A stretch of 64,000 bases of DNA from an uncultured Oscillospiraceae bacterium (GTDB lineage Bacteria > Bacillota > Clostridia > Oscillospirales > Ruminococcaceae): the NCBI GenBank assembly GCA_934481385.1, contig CAKSPD010000004.1, positions 82,105-146,104 of the forward strand, in the 5' to 3' direction. Made by a program: the position numbers and the translations under genes. The notes below the pieces were generated by a model. That model had not been told where the DNA came from. It worked only from the letters and a program-made list of their open reading frames with translations, and did no database searches. Positions 35,601-43,859 of this stretch are shown piece by piece. The stretch's first letter is position 1; each line of letters begins with the position of its first letter.

Positions 35601-35989
35601 CAGCGTGGAGAAATGCTGACGGAAGTCTTAATACAAACGGACTTTATGAAACAACAGGTGATTATAAATCAATGGGTTATCATTTCAGTGATTCTGCTGT
35701 AACTCCTCCTGTAACAACTGCCACAACTTCAGCAACAAAACCAACTGAAACAACTACAACTACTACTAACACTCCTGTAACAGAAGGTGTTAAAGGCGAT
35801 GCAAATACTGACGGTTCAGTTGATATAGCTGACGTAGTTGCAATTGCAGCTTATGTAAGTGACCCGAAAACAAATGCTCTTACAGCTCAGGGAATTGCAA
35901 ATGCTGATGTTCAGGGCGATAATGGTATAAATGCAACTGATGCTCTTACAGTTCAGCAGTATCTTGCAGGTATCATTAAAAAATTATAA
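32651..35989 (+). CDS. Bimodular pectate lyase PL1-PL9 with dockerin
   Basis: 1112 residues. Signal peptide (about 1-45), a short Fn3-like region (about 48-130), PL1 domain (about 140-545) with Ca-site GDGALDTKKSTYVT and HHNWYDHSDSRHPRIR containing the catalytic Arg. A Thr-rich linker (about 557-593) joins a PL9 beta-helix (about 595-1010; DGWDLFAKSETGPIG). A second Thr-rich linker and a dockerin (about 1048-1112; GDANTDGSVDIADVVAIAAY, NATDALTVQQYLAG) complete it. Both domains cleave polygalacturonate by beta-elimination with Ca2+, PL1 and PL9 usually endo. Secreted and cellulosomal. Confidence 0.9.
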   Translation: MQNKNLKKKIASLATATLMLAGFGVANVNNVGNIYINNKLMTAVAASSVAVTESAGYAEGAYACWSPVDNATGYNVYCDGVQLDSMLIRQYSGYFRADAVGLKAGNHTLKIVPVINGKEDSSKSAETSVSSEAHDRSGFGFVDGTSSGAYNEDGTLKSDALVVYVTDDTKDTVTANINVDGKSESECKGIQNIILGYKKGKESRPISIRVIGNITDPAVLTKGDLYLDTVTAGMTIEGIGNDATFNGFGLVMKNCSNVEVRNIGFMNCNSSEGDDCGLQQANNHIWVHNCDFFYGDAGSDADQVKGDGALDTKKSTYVTHSYNHFWDNGKCNLQGMKSETVENYITYHHNWYDHSDSRHPRIRTCTVHIYNNYYDGNAKYGIGVTMGASAFAENNYFRNCKYPMLASMQGSDIAGGNEGTFSSEAGGIIKAYGNYMEGQKGFISYQEDNTEFDAYVASSRDEKVPSSVTAKNGGTAYNNFDTDSSLMYSYTPDSAEDVKSIVTSKAGRVNGGDFKWTFDNSADDESYAVNDALKSALVNYDDSIIAIGSGFKEDSGNTPVVTTVTTSTTKIQTTTTTATTTKPAGTTQAPVAGSDVIYCSPAGNGDGKSIDNPTDVLSAIKSVKAGGMIYLLEGTYKFSETIIIDDSLSGTSGGMKTISAYPGAKVVWDFSGQGTADASKRGIVLDGDYWHFYGFEITKAADNGMLLSGNNNKIEMMVFNDNQDTGLQISRYNTSAATIADWPSNNLILNCTSKNNCDDVSMENADGFAAKLTCGEGNVFDGCMAYNNSDDGWDLFAKSETGPIGVVTIKNSIAFRNGFTEFGEGYGDCDGNGFKLGGSGVGSAHIVENCLAFENLHCGFTDNNNPNLERISNCTAVNNNGEGKGKPNFSCYRCTDDGCDFENLMSYYDASVFMSDSKLNGGASNDKYVGTYTNGVYYNSGYYKIDEKTDIKNGSKIGTKYTGPASSDFVSMTKAPEQGTDFHTAWRNADGSLNTNGLYETTGDYKSMGYHFSDSAVTPPVTTATTSATKPTETTTTTTNTPVTEGVKGDANTDGSVDIADVVAIAAYVSDPKTNALTAQGIANADVQGDNGINATDALTVQQYLAGIIKKL

Positions 35990-36025
35990 TAATAAGATTT
36001 CTTCAATCCCTCTTAATTTAACAAA

Positions 36026-36049
36026 GAGCCGATATAACAATATCGGCTC
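36026..36049 (+). terminator. Hairpin after the pectate lyase gene
   Basis: GAGCCGATAT (36026-36035), AACA loop, ATATCGGCTC (36040-36049). No strong T-run follows; may act with the next hairpin. Confidence 0.65.
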
Positions 36050-36072
36050 ATAAAACCTTTGAAATTACAACA

Positions 36073-36102
36073 AAATGCGGTACTTGAAAAAGTACCGCAT
36101 TT
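36073..36102. terminator. Bidirectional terminator between the pectate lyase and GGDEF genes
   Basis: AAATGCGGTACTT (36073-36085), GAAA loop, AAGTACCGCATTT (36090-36102), a perfect 13-bp stem between convergent genes. Confidence 0.85.
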
Positions 36103-36104
36103 GT

Positions 36105-37880
36105 TTATATAAGATTATTTTTTGTGAGATATGATGAAATTATACGGCTTATTATCGTCAGACAGTTTGTATCTGTTACAGACCATTTTTTAAACCTGTT
36201 TATATAATTATAGGAGATAAGACCTTTTATATTATTATTTTCTTTTATGATATACTGAACTGTTCCGAGAATATTCTGACTGCTTAAAATTCTGAATGCC
36301 TCATCAGCACGTCCTTCAAGTTCATTTACATTGTCTATTATAAGAATATTGTCATCATTGAATTTTTCTGAATACTGCGGATTCAATATATATCTGGCAT
36401 CAAGTTCAGGAGAATTTTCTGTTTCTGCCTTTATAATATCCATATTATCACCGCTGAATATACAGATACAGTCAATATCAAATTCAGATTTTATTTCATC
36501 AAGGAGTGTATTTATATCGGGAATATTTTCATATATAATTCTGTCTGTAAGAGTTCCGATATATTTTATATGTGAATCAAAACTCTGATTCTGTGAAAGA
36601 TATGCTATTTTATGTTCAATATCAGTCTGAACTTTTCCATGCTTTTTTTCATCATATATGACATATCTGTTTTTGCCCTTTTCCTTTGCGATAAAAAGAG
36701 CCTTGTCTGCCTGCATAAATAATATATCATAGCTGTCACTGTCGGCAGGATAAGTTGAAACGCCTATTGAACAGGTTATATTTAAATTTTCAAGCCTGTT
36801 GAGAAATAGTCTTTCTGTCTTTGTGCGGATTGCACGCAGTATTCCACGGAGGTCGGTTTCATCAATGGTTTTTTCAAGAACTATCATAAAAGCACCTCCG
36901 CTGATTCTTCCTGCAAGACCTCTTGTTCCTATTTCAGCTTTTATTATTCCTGCTATTGTATATATTACTTCATCTCCAAAAAGATGGCCGTATTTATTGT
37001 TTACAAGTGTAAAATTATCTATATCAACTATTACGATATTTATATTATATTTCGGCTTTTCTGAAATGATATTCTGTGCATATTCTGTTATAGCCTTTTT
37101 ATTGAGAAGTTCTGAAAGAGAATCCATATTTGAGGCTATCAGTATATTTGTATCCTTTGATTTTGATTTTGAAGGAATTACAGTTATTATTCCCATAACT
37201 TTTTTATGTTCTATATCATCATATCTTGTAACGCCGGTAAACTGATTTGATTCAAAGCTTTTTCCGTATGTGAGAATACTTGATTCAATTTCATAATCAA
37301 AGCGATATGTTCCTTTCTGAATGTCATCACATAGCTTGTTGAATGAATCAAGATATTCAGGACGGACATATTTCATTGAAACAGCACGTTTTCTCCATGT
37401 TTCAAGGTCTTCATTTATCATTATAATTTCTCTGAAGCAGTCAAAAAGATAGATTTTTATTATTTTTGTTTCAAAGCTGTATTCAAATGCAAGGTCGTGA
37501 GTCATACTCAGAAAGTGCCTGTATTCTCCTATAAGGTATTCTCTGTCATATACAAGGGCTTCAAGTGAAAGAATATCATTGAGAGTTATGTGATACTGAT
37601 TTGCGGTTTTTTTTACTGATGCAAGAAACCATCTGAAACCGGAGGCTGTACCTTTCATTCGGAGAACTGTTTTCTGAATATCACCGTTTTCAAGGGATTC
37701 AAGAGATTTTCTGAATCCTTCAAAATCATCTTTATGTATTGTACGCTGGATAGAGTATGTAACATCATTTCCGAAATATCTGAAAAAGCCCTCATCAGCA
37801 CTCTGTGTATGAAAGCTTTCATCTGTTATAACTGTTCCGATAGTGTAATACTGCTGATTAAGCACGCTGTAATTATTCAT
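36105..37880 (-). CDS. PAS-GGDEF-GAF-like signalling protein with degenerate GGDEF motif
   Basis: 591 residues from ATG 37880; the promoter at 37924-37952 excludes the longer in-frame start. The N-terminal region (about 1-230) looks like one or two PAS folds, the GGDEF domain spans about 255-415 and the C-terminal part (about 450-590) is GAF-like. The active-site loop reads SGGAF (residues 327-331) instead of GG(D/E)EF, losing the metal and base-binding acid pair, so diguanylate cyclase activity is unlikely; a GTP-sensing or binding role is possible. YPADSDSYDILFMQADKALF keeps the family C-terminal fold. No membrane segments. Confidence 0.8.
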   Translation of the reverse strand: MNNYSVLNQQYYTIGTVITDESFHTQSADEGFFRYFGNDVTYSIQRTIHKDDFEGFRKSLESLENGDIQKTVLRMKGTASGFRWFLASVKKTANQYHITLNDILSLEALVYDREYLIGEYRHFLSMTHDLAFEYSFETKIIKIYLFDCFREIIMINEDLETWRKRAVSMKYVRPEYLDSFNKLCDDIQKGTYRFDYEIESSILTYGKSFESNQFTGVTRYDDIEHKKVMGIITVIPSKSKSKDTNILIASNMDSLSELLNKKAITEYAQNIISEKPKYNINIVIVDIDNFTLVNNKYGHLFGDEVIYTIAGIIKAEIGTRGLAGRISGGAFMIVLEKTIDETDLRGILRAIRTKTERLFLNRLENLNITCSIGVSTYPADSDSYDILFMQADKALFIAKEKGKNRYVIYDEKKHGKVQTDIEHKIAYLSQNQSFDSHIKYIGTLTDRIIYENIPDINTLLDEIKSEFDIDCICIFSGDNMDIIKAETENSPELDARYILNPQYSEKFNDDNILIIDNVNELEGRADEAFRILSSQNILGTVQYIIKENNNIKGLISYNYINRFKKWSVTDTNCLTIISRIISSYLTKNNLI

Positions 37881-37923
37881 TATCCAAAAAAACCGTCCTT
37901 TTCTGATAATATCAGTCAATATA

Positions 37924-37952
37924 ATTATAACAGCAGGTAATTTAAAAGTCAA
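37924..37952 (-). promoter_or_regulatory. Promoter of the GGDEF gene
   Basis: Minus strand TTGACT (complement of 37947-37952), 17-base spacer, TATAAT (complement of 37924-37929). Confidence 0.8.
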
Positions 37953-38059
37953 GAATTAATATATATTATCAATAAATAATTTTTTAACATAAATATAATA
38001 GACTTTTTCAGCAACTTGCTGTATAATTATAATATCATTTATTTTCAAGGAGGTTTTTT

Positions 38060-39229
38060 ATGGATAAAAAGGAACTGAAAAAATATCTGATTATAGGAGC
38101 TGTTGCTGTTGCTGTAATGGTTATTGTGAAAAATCTAAGTTACATAGGAAGCTTTATATCACTTATTTTTACAGCATTTTCCCCGCTTGTGATAGGGTGT
38201 GCGATTGCTTTTGTTTTCAATATAATTATGTCTTTTTTTGAAAGGCACTATTTTCCGAAAAGCCGTAAAAAAATTGCTGAAAAAACAAAAAGGCCTGTAT
38301 GCCTTTTGTTTTCAGTATGTATTGTAGCTTTCGGGATTTTTTTGATAGCAAAAATAGTTGTTCCTGAAGTTGCGGAAAGCTGTAAGGTTCTTTACAATAC
38401 CATTCCTGATATTGCAGAAAGACTTAAAGAATGGGCAATAAAGAACTTTGAGAATATTCCGGATATTCAGAAAAAAATCTCTGAGCTTGATATAAACTGG
38501 GCAACAGTTACGGAAAATATTGCAAGTTTCCTGACAAGCGGTGCAACAGGACTGATAAGTTCACTGGTAGGAATTATCGGTTCTTTTACCCTGAGCATTA
38601 CAAAAATATGTGTCGGAATAGCATTTGCAATCTATCTGCTCATATACAAGGACGGAATTAAAAAGGGTGTTTCAAGACTTAAAAATGCATATCTTAAAAA
38701 GAAAACGGCTGACAAGCTCCAGCATATATTTAATGTTACAAATAAAACGTTCAAGAGCTTTTTTGTAGGTCAGTTTACAGAGGCGATTATACTCGGATTT
38801 CTTTGCAGTATCGGAATGCTGATACTGCGTCTGCCGTATGCAGTTATGACGGGTACAGTAGTAGGAGTTACAGCACTTGTTCCGATTGTGGGGGCTTTTA
38901 TCGGAGCTATCGTTGGAGCTTTTATGATTCTTACAGTAAATCCGATGCAGGCAGTTATATTTATAATATTCCTTATAATATTACAGCAGATTGAGGAAAA
39001 GTTTATTTATCCGAAAGTAGTCGGTTCATCAATAGGACTTCCGGGAATATGGGTTCTTGCATCAATAACAGTCGGGGGAGCAATGTCGGGAATACTGGGT
39101 ATGCTTTTAGGAGTTCCGACTGTTGCAGTTATATATAAGCTTGTTTGCGAAAATCTTGAAAAAAGGGAATCTGAAAAGGAAAAACAGACTTCTGCTCCGA
39201 AGCCTGATAATAACGGCGGAAAAAAATAA
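38060..39229 (+). CDS. AI-2E family transporter (YdiK/TqsA family)
   Basis: 389 residues, about eight membrane helices. The family pattern is seen in FFVGQFTEAIILGFLCSIGM and the conserved C-terminal block QQIEEKFIYPKVVGSSIGL with PGIWVLASITVGG. Members export small solutes (AI-2 in E. coli TqsA, others Na+/H+); the substrate here is unknown. AAGGAGG site before ATG; TATAAT at 38022-38027 with a weak TAGACT 17 bases upstream. Followed after 15 bases by a sugar-phosphate kinase, likely co-transcribed. Confidence 0.85.
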   Translation: MDKKELKKYLIIGAVAVAVMVIVKNLSYIGSFISLIFTAFSPLVIGCAIAFVFNIIMSFFERHYFPKSRKKIAEKTKRPVCLLFSVCIVAFGIFLIAKIVVPEVAESCKVLYNTIPDIAERLKEWAIKNFENIPDIQKKISELDINWATVTENIASFLTSGATGLISSLVGIIGSFTLSITKICVGIAFAIYLLIYKDGIKKGVSRLKNAYLKKKTADKLQHIFNVTNKTFKSFFVGQFTEAIILGFLCSIGMLILRLPYAVMTGTVVGVTALVPIVGAFIGAIVGAFMILTVNPMQAVIFIIFLIILQQIEEKFIYPKVVGSSIGLPGIWVLASITVGGAMSGILGMLLGVPTVAVIYKLVCENLEKRESEKEKQTSAPKPDNNGGKK

Positions 39230-39244
39230 CAGGGGGATTTTTAT

Positions 39245-40159
39245 ATGATTTATACAATTACACTTAATCCGGCAGTAGATTATACTGTCAAAGTTGAAAA
39301 TTACAGAGCCGGTGAAGTCAACAGAACTTCTGCCGAAAATATAACAGCAGGCGGAAAGGGAATAAATGTATCAGTTATTCTTTCACGCCTTGGAACTGAA
39401 AGTACTGCACTCGGATTCTGCGGAGGATTTACCGGAAAAATGCTTTTGCAGATGCTTGATGATATGGAGATTGAAAACGATTTTGTTTACATTCCGGACG
39501 GTATGACAAGAATAAATGTAAAGCTTAATATTGATTCTTCTGAAACTGAAATAAACGGAATGGGCTGTAATATTGATGAGGAAAGCATTGAAAAACTTTA
39601 TCACAGACTTGATGAGCTTAAAAAGAATGATTTTCTTGTTCTGGCAGGAAGTGTTCCTAAATCATTGCCGGCTGATATTTATGTAACAATTGCTGAAAGA
39701 GTTAAGAGAAGGGGAGTAAATATAATTATAGATGCCTCCGGAGAACTTCTTTTAAAATCTCTTGAGCTTAAACCATTCCTGATAAAGCCGAATAATTTTG
39801 AACTCGGTGAGATTTTCGGAGTTAAAATTGATTCAAGGGAAAAGGCTCTTGAATATGCAAAGAAAATTCAGAAAATGGGAGCTATGAATGTTCTTGTATC
39901 ACTTGCCGGCAAAGGTGCTGTGCTTGTATGCAGTGACGGTGAAACGTTCAGCAGTCCTGCACCAAAAGGATATGTAAAAAATTCTGTCGGTGCGGGGGAT
40001 TCAATGCTCGGCGGATTCATACATGGATATATGAAATATGAAAATTTTTCAGATGCTTTCAGATTCGGAATTTCTGCCGGAAGTGCCACTGCTTTTTCAG
40101 AAACTCTTGCAGAAAAGGACGAAATTATGAATATTTTTCATAAACTCTCTTTGGATTAA
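39245..40159 (+). CDS. 1-phosphofructokinase-type PfkB kinase
   Basis: 304 residues. N-terminal TITLNPAVDYTVKVENYRAG and GGKGINVSVILSRLG place it in the FruK/LacC (1-phosphofructokinase, tagatose-6-phosphate kinase) branch of PfkB kinases. The ATP site and catalytic Asp are in SVGAGDSMLGGF (about residues 248-259). No fructose PTS gene is next to it, so FruK versus LacC activity stays open. GGGGG-type site before ATG. Confidence 0.85.
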   Translation: MIYTITLNPAVDYTVKVENYRAGEVNRTSAENITAGGKGINVSVILSRLGTESTALGFCGGFTGKMLLQMLDDMEIENDFVYIPDGMTRINVKLNIDSSETEINGMGCNIDEESIEKLYHRLDELKKNDFLVLAGSVPKSLPADIYVTIAERVKRRGVNIIIDASGELLLKSLELKPFLIKPNNFELGEIFGVKIDSREKALEYAKKIQKMGAMNVLVSLAGKGAVLVCSDGETFSSPAPKGYVKNSVGAGDSMLGGFIHGYMKYENFSDAFRFGISAGSATAFSETLAEKDEIMNIFHKLSLD

Positions 40160-40487
40160 ATAATATTGTGAAATTTACTAAAAAATCTGTATAAAATTTG
40201 TAAAAAACAACGGTAAATTTTGCGTTTTTTTCAAAAAAATATATAAAATCCTCTCTGATTTTTGATTTATCCTACAAAAATATAATCCTTTTGTTGATTT
40301 TTTACATCACTTTTCCTTGCAAATTGCTCAATATATCATTTTTGATATATCTATTATGCTAATTGTCTATATAATTGATATTGACAAACAGGGTGCTTTT
40401 ATGATAATATATAGGTGGAAAGAAAATTATCTGATTTTATTCAGCTGATTTTCAAGTTAATTTATATATAAGGAGATTTTTTCAACT
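40160..40487. other. Very AT-rich pfl regulatory region
   Basis: 328 bases without a gene. It holds a perfect 8-bp palindrome ATATATCA-TTTT-TGATATAT (40331-40350), the promoter described separately and an AAGGAGA ribosome site. The rest is homopolymeric A/T tracts with no open reading frame. Confidence 0.6.
40381..40408 (+). promoter_or_regulatory. Promoter of the pfl operon
   Basis: TTGACA 40381-40386, 16-base spacer, GATAAT 40403-40408. A palindrome 31 bases upstream of the -35 box is a candidate operator. Confidence 0.75.
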
Positions 40488-42620
40488 ATGAAGACTGATT
40501 TTTCTAAGGTAGAAGCTTGGAACGGTTTCGTTCCTGGTCACTGGGTTGACAATATCGATGTTCGTGATTTTATCCAGAAAAACTATACACCTTATGACGG
40601 TGATGCTTCTTTCCTTGCTGACCCTACTGATGCTACTAAAACTCTTTGGAATAAGGTTCTTGACCTTATGAAACAGGAAAGAGAAGCCGGCGGTGTTCTC
40701 GATATGGATACAAAGGTTGTTTCTTCTCTCGTTTCACATGGTGCAGGTTATATCGAAAAAGACCTTGAACAGATTGTAGGTCTTCAGACAGACAAGCCTT
40801 TCAAGAGAGCTTTAATGCCTTACGGCGGTCTGAATATGGCTGAAAAGGCTTGCTCAGATAACGGATATGAAGTTGATGACGAAATCAAACATATCTTTAC
40901 TGAATACCGTAAAACTCACAATCAGGGCGTTTTCGATGTTTATACTCCTGAAATGCGTGCTGCAAGAAGTAACAAGATTCTTACAGGTCTTCCTGATGCT
41001 TACGGCAGAGGCAGAATCATCGGCGATTACAGACGTGTTGCCCTCTATGGTGTTGACAGACTTATCAAGGATAAGAAAGAACAGAAGGATTTCTATACAC
41101 GTCCTATGACTGAAGAAAAAATCCGTGCAAGAGAAGAAATTTCCGACCAGCTTAAAGCTCTTGAAGACCTCAAGAAAATGGCTGAAATCTATGGCTGTGA
41201 TATTTCTAAACCTGCTACAACTGCTAAAGAAGCTGTTCAGGCTCTCTATTTCGGTTATCTCGGTGCTGTTAAGGACCAGAACGGTGCTGCTATGTCAATC
41301 GGCCGTACTTCAACATTCCTTGACATCTACTTCACCCGTGATATGGCTAAAGGCATACTCACAGAAGAACAGGCTCAGGAACTTATTGACCACTTCATTA
41401 TGAAACTCCGTCTTGTTCGTTTCGCAAGAACTCCTGAATACAACTCACTCTTCTCCGGTGACCCGCAGTGGGTAACAGAATCTATCGGCGGTGTTGGTGT
41501 TGACGGCAGACATATGGTTACAAAGAACAGCTTCCGTTACCTCCACACACTTGAAAACCTCGGAACATCTCCAGAACCAAACCTCACAGTTCTCTGGTCA
41601 AAAAGACTTCCACAGGGATTCAAGGAATATGCTGCTTCAATTTCAATCAAGACTTCTTCAATCCAGTATGAGAACGATGACCTTATGCGTGTAACTCATG
41701 GCGATGACTATGCTATTGCCTGCTGTGTATCTTCAATGAGAGTCGGCAAGGAAATGCAGTTCTTCGGTGCAAGAGCTAACCTCGCTAAGTGCCTCCTCTA
41801 TGCTATCAACGGCGGTGTTGATGAAAAGACAGGCGTTCAGGTAGGCCCTAAGTACCGTCCGTTTGACGGCGAATACCTTGATTATAACGATGTTATGGCA
41901 AAGTATGACGATATGATGACATGGCTTGCCGGTCTTTATGTTGATACTCTTAACTGTATCCACTATATGCACGACAAGTATTGCTATGAAAGCCTTCAGA
42001 TGGCTCTCCACGACAGAGAAGTTAAGAGATATTTCGCAACAGGTGTTGCAGGTCTTTCAGTTGTTGCTGACTCACTTTCTGCTATCAAGTATGCTAAGGT
42101 TAAGGTTATCCGTAAGGATATCGAAATCACAAAGAGAGTAAGAAACGTTGTTGACGGTGAACTTGTTGTTGAAAACAAGGTTATAGGTGTTGCTAAGGAC
42201 GTTGCTGTTGATTACGAAATTGAAGGAGATTTCCCGAAATATGGTAACAATGATGACAGAGTTGACGATATTGCCGTTGAAATTCTTGAAAAGTTCATGA
42301 ACAAGGTTCGTCAGCAGCACTGTTACAGAAACGGTGTTCCTACAACATCAATTCTTACAATTACTTCAAACGTTGTATATGGTAAGAATACAGGTTCTAC
42401 ACCTGACGGACGTAAACTCGGTGTACCGCTTGCTCCTGGTGCTAACCCGATGCATGGACGTGATACTCATGGTGCAATAGCTTCACTCTCATCAGTTGCA
42501 AAGCTTCCTTTCACAGAGGCTCAGGACGGTATTTCAAATACATTCTCAATTATTCCTGACGCTCTCGGAAAAGATACAAAGGTATTCATGGGTGACCTCG
42601 ATATTGATTCAATCAAGTAA
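40488..42620 (+). CDS. pflB: Pyruvate formate-lyase core lacking the glycyl-radical domain
   Basis: 710 residues, about 50 fewer than typical PflB (about 760 in E. coli). It aligns with PflB through the catalytic Cys pair in [19 protein letters not shown] (C412, C413) to [15 protein letters not shown], then ends. The part that normally follows (NLxGxxDGY...LNVNV...RVSGYAV) is absent and is coded by the gene at 42878. Converts pyruvate + CoA to acetyl-CoA + formate. Codon bias shows very high expression. It cannot work without a glycyl radical, so the small downstream subunit is presumably required. AAGGAGA site before ATG. Confidence 0.93.
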   Translation: MKTDFSKVEAWNGFVPGHWVDNIDVRDFIQKNYTPYDGDASFLADPTDATKTLWNKVLDLMKQEREAGGVLDMDTKVVSSLVSHGAGYIEKDLEQIVGLQTDKPFKRALMPYGGLNMAEKACSDNGYEVDDEIKHIFTEYRKTHNQGVFDVYTPEMRAARSNKILTGLPDAYGRGRIIGDYRRVALYGVDRLIKDKKEQKDFYTRPMTEEKIRAREEISDQLKALEDLKKMAEIYGCDISKPATTAKEAVQALYFGYLGAVKDQNGAAMSIGRTSTFLDIYFTRDMAKGILTEEQAQELIDHFIMKLRLVRFARTPEYNSLFSGDPQWVTESIGGVGVDGRHMVTKNSFRYLHTLENLGTSPEPNLTVLWSKRLPQGFKEYAASISIKTSSIQYENDDLMRVTHGDDYAIACCVSSMRVGKEMQFFGARANLAKCLLYAINGGVDEKTGVQVGPKYRPFDGEYLDYNDVMAKYDDMMTWLAGLYVDTLNCIHYMHDKYCYESLQMALHDREVKRYFATGVAGLSVVADSLSAIKYAKVKVIRKDIEITKRVRNVVDGELVVENKVIGVAKDVAVDYEIEGDFPKYGNNDDRVDDIAVEILEKFMNKVRQQHCYRNGVPTTSILTITSNVVYGKNTGSTPDGRKLGVPLAPGANPMHGRDTHGAIASLSSVAKLPFTEAQDGISNTFSIIPDALGKDTKVFMGDLDIDSIK

Positions 42621-42635
42621 AAGGTAATCATTATC

Positions 42636-42854
42636 ATGGATAAAAACAATGATAAAAACCGTTCCTCAGAGCTTGCCGATATGATTGACAAGCTTATGGG
42701 GGAGGGCAACAATACAGTCAATGTCAAGACTAACGAAAACGGAGAATATAAGGTTGACGGAATAAAAGTCAAGACCTTTAATACCTCTGATTGCGGTATA
42801 AAAGGAGCTTGCTGTCAGCCGACAGAACTCCTCGAAGAACTTGCAGATGACTAA
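42636..42854 (+). CDS. Small Cys-containing protein between pflB and the glycyl-radical gene
   Basis: 72 residues, not recognised. The first third is charged; [18 protein letters not shown] (about residues 13-30) loosely resembles [18 protein letters not shown] of the neighbouring glycyl-radical protein. The last third carries a C-x5-C-C motif in [14 protein letters not shown] (about 51-64) and an acidic tail. Weak AAGGT site, 15 bases after pflB and 23 before the glycyl-radical gene, so co-translated with both. A role in PFL assembly, activation or radical protection is only inferred from position. Confidence 0.75.
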   Translation: MDKNNDKNRSSELADMIDKLMGEGNNTVNVKTNENGEYKVDGIKVKTFNTSDCGIKGACCQPTELLEELADD

Positions 42855-42877
42855 AATATATTAAGGAGGATTTAGCA

Positions 42878-43123
42878 ATGGCTAATGTTAATCAGAAACA
42901 GGTTGAAAACCTCGTTGGTATGCTCGATGGCTATGCAGAAAAAGGCGGTCATCACCTCAATGTAAACGTTTTTACAAGAGAAACACTTCTTGATGCTCAG
43001 AAGCACCCTGAAAATTATCCTCAGCTTACTATCAGAGTTTCAGGTTATGCTGTAAACTTCATAAAGCTTACAAAAGAACAGCAGGACGATGTTATTTCAA
43101 GAACATTCCACGCAAGCCTTTAA
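42878..43123 (+). CDS. Stand-alone glycyl-radical domain of pyruvate formate-lyase (GrcA/YfiD-like)
   Basis: 81 residues beginning where the pflB product stops: [19 protein letters not shown] (11-29), then [14 protein letters not shown] with the radical glycine G56, ending [15 protein letters not shown] like a full PflB C-terminus. GrcA/YfiD in E. coli is a spare domain that repairs oxygen-cleaved PFL. Here it would be the only radical domain supplied by this operon, an obligate subunit. Strong AAGGAGG site 8 bases before ATG, stronger than that of the preceding small gene. Confidence 0.92.
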   Translation: MANVNQKQVENLVGMLDGYAEKGGHHLNVNVFTRETLLDAQKHPENYPQLTIRVSGYAVNFIKLTKEQQDDVISRTFHASL

Positions 43124-43150
43124 TCTGAATTGTGAAATTTCTGAATAAGG

Positions 43151-43172
43151 GGGAGACTCTCCGGAGTCTCCC
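43151..43172 (+). terminator. Hairpin between the glycyl-radical gene and the FNT channel
   Basis: GGGAGACTC (43151-43159), TCCG loop, GAGTCTCCC (43164-43172), followed by TTAAATTTT. Probably a leaky terminator separating the abundant PFL mRNA from the channel and activase genes. Confidence 0.75.
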
Positions 43173-43201
43173 TTAAATTTTATCCGGAGGGTTGATAATT
43201 T

Positions 43202-43858
43202 TTGAAAAATTTTTTAATATCATATCTCGCATACTCATTTGCATCGGGTATGCTTGTTTCTATGGGCGGAGTAGTATATCTTTCATGTGACAGCAAATAT
43301 CTCGGAGCTTTGCTTTTCGGACTCGGACTTTATACTATAATACAGTTCGGATTTTATCTCTTTACCGGAAAGGTAGGATATATTGTAAACAGGGGAGTAA
43401 AATATATACCGGAAGTACTGCTCATACTTGTGGGAAATGCTATCGGAACAGCCTTTACATCTATGCTTGTCAATTTTACAAAGTTCGGAGATAAAATATC
43501 CGAAAAGGCATATAATATAATGGAGGGCAAGCTTTCAGATACTCCGTTAAGTTCATTTATACTTGCATTTTTCTGCGGTATGCTTATGTATATTGCAGTT
43601 GAAAATGCCTCAATAAACAGGAAAACAAATTCAGATACAGCTATCATTGCAGGAACTATACTTGCTATAATGGTATTTATTATTTCAGGATTCAATCACT
43701 GTATTGCAGATATGTTCTATCTTTTTGTATCCGGAAATTATAAATCTGAAGCTGTACTTTATTTTATACTCGTTATCCTCGGAAATTCCGTAGGAGGAAT
43801 GACGCTCCCATTTATAAGAAAGCTCGGAGCTTTGAATAATCAGGAGAAGGTGAAATAA
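43202..43858 (+). CDS. Formate/nitrite transporter family channel (FocA-like)
   Basis: 218 residues, shorter than FocA (about 285). About six membrane helices. ISGFNHCIADMFYL matches the conserved FNT SGFEHSIANM segment containing the pore His, and ILGNSVGGMTLPF matches the last FNT helix. Context between PFL and its activase supports formate export. The start is TTG at 43202, 11 bases after GGAGGG (43186-43191); the unusual codon may lower its expression. Confidence 0.8.
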   Translation: MKNFLISYLAYSFASGMLVSMGGVVYLSCDSKYLGALLFGLGLYTIIQFGFYLFTGKVGYIVNRGVKYIPEVLLILVGNAIGTAFTSMLVNFTKFGDKISEKAYNIMEGKLSDTPLSSFILAFFCGMLMYIAVENASINRKTNSDTAIIAGTILAIMVFIISGFNHCIADMFYLFVSGNYKSEAVLYFILVILGNSVGGMTLPFIRKLGALNNQEKVK

Positions 43859-43859
43859 A

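Noticed and set aside
37881..37952. Longer N-terminus of the GGDEF protein
   Set aside because: A TTGACT-17-TATAAT promoter occupies 37924-37952, so transcripts start downstream of the longer start codon.
42618..42878. Sequencing frameshift as the cause of the split pflB
   Set aside because: 257 bases with a complete small gene, and a strong ribosome site before the radical-domain gene, separate the two parts; a single indel cannot join them.
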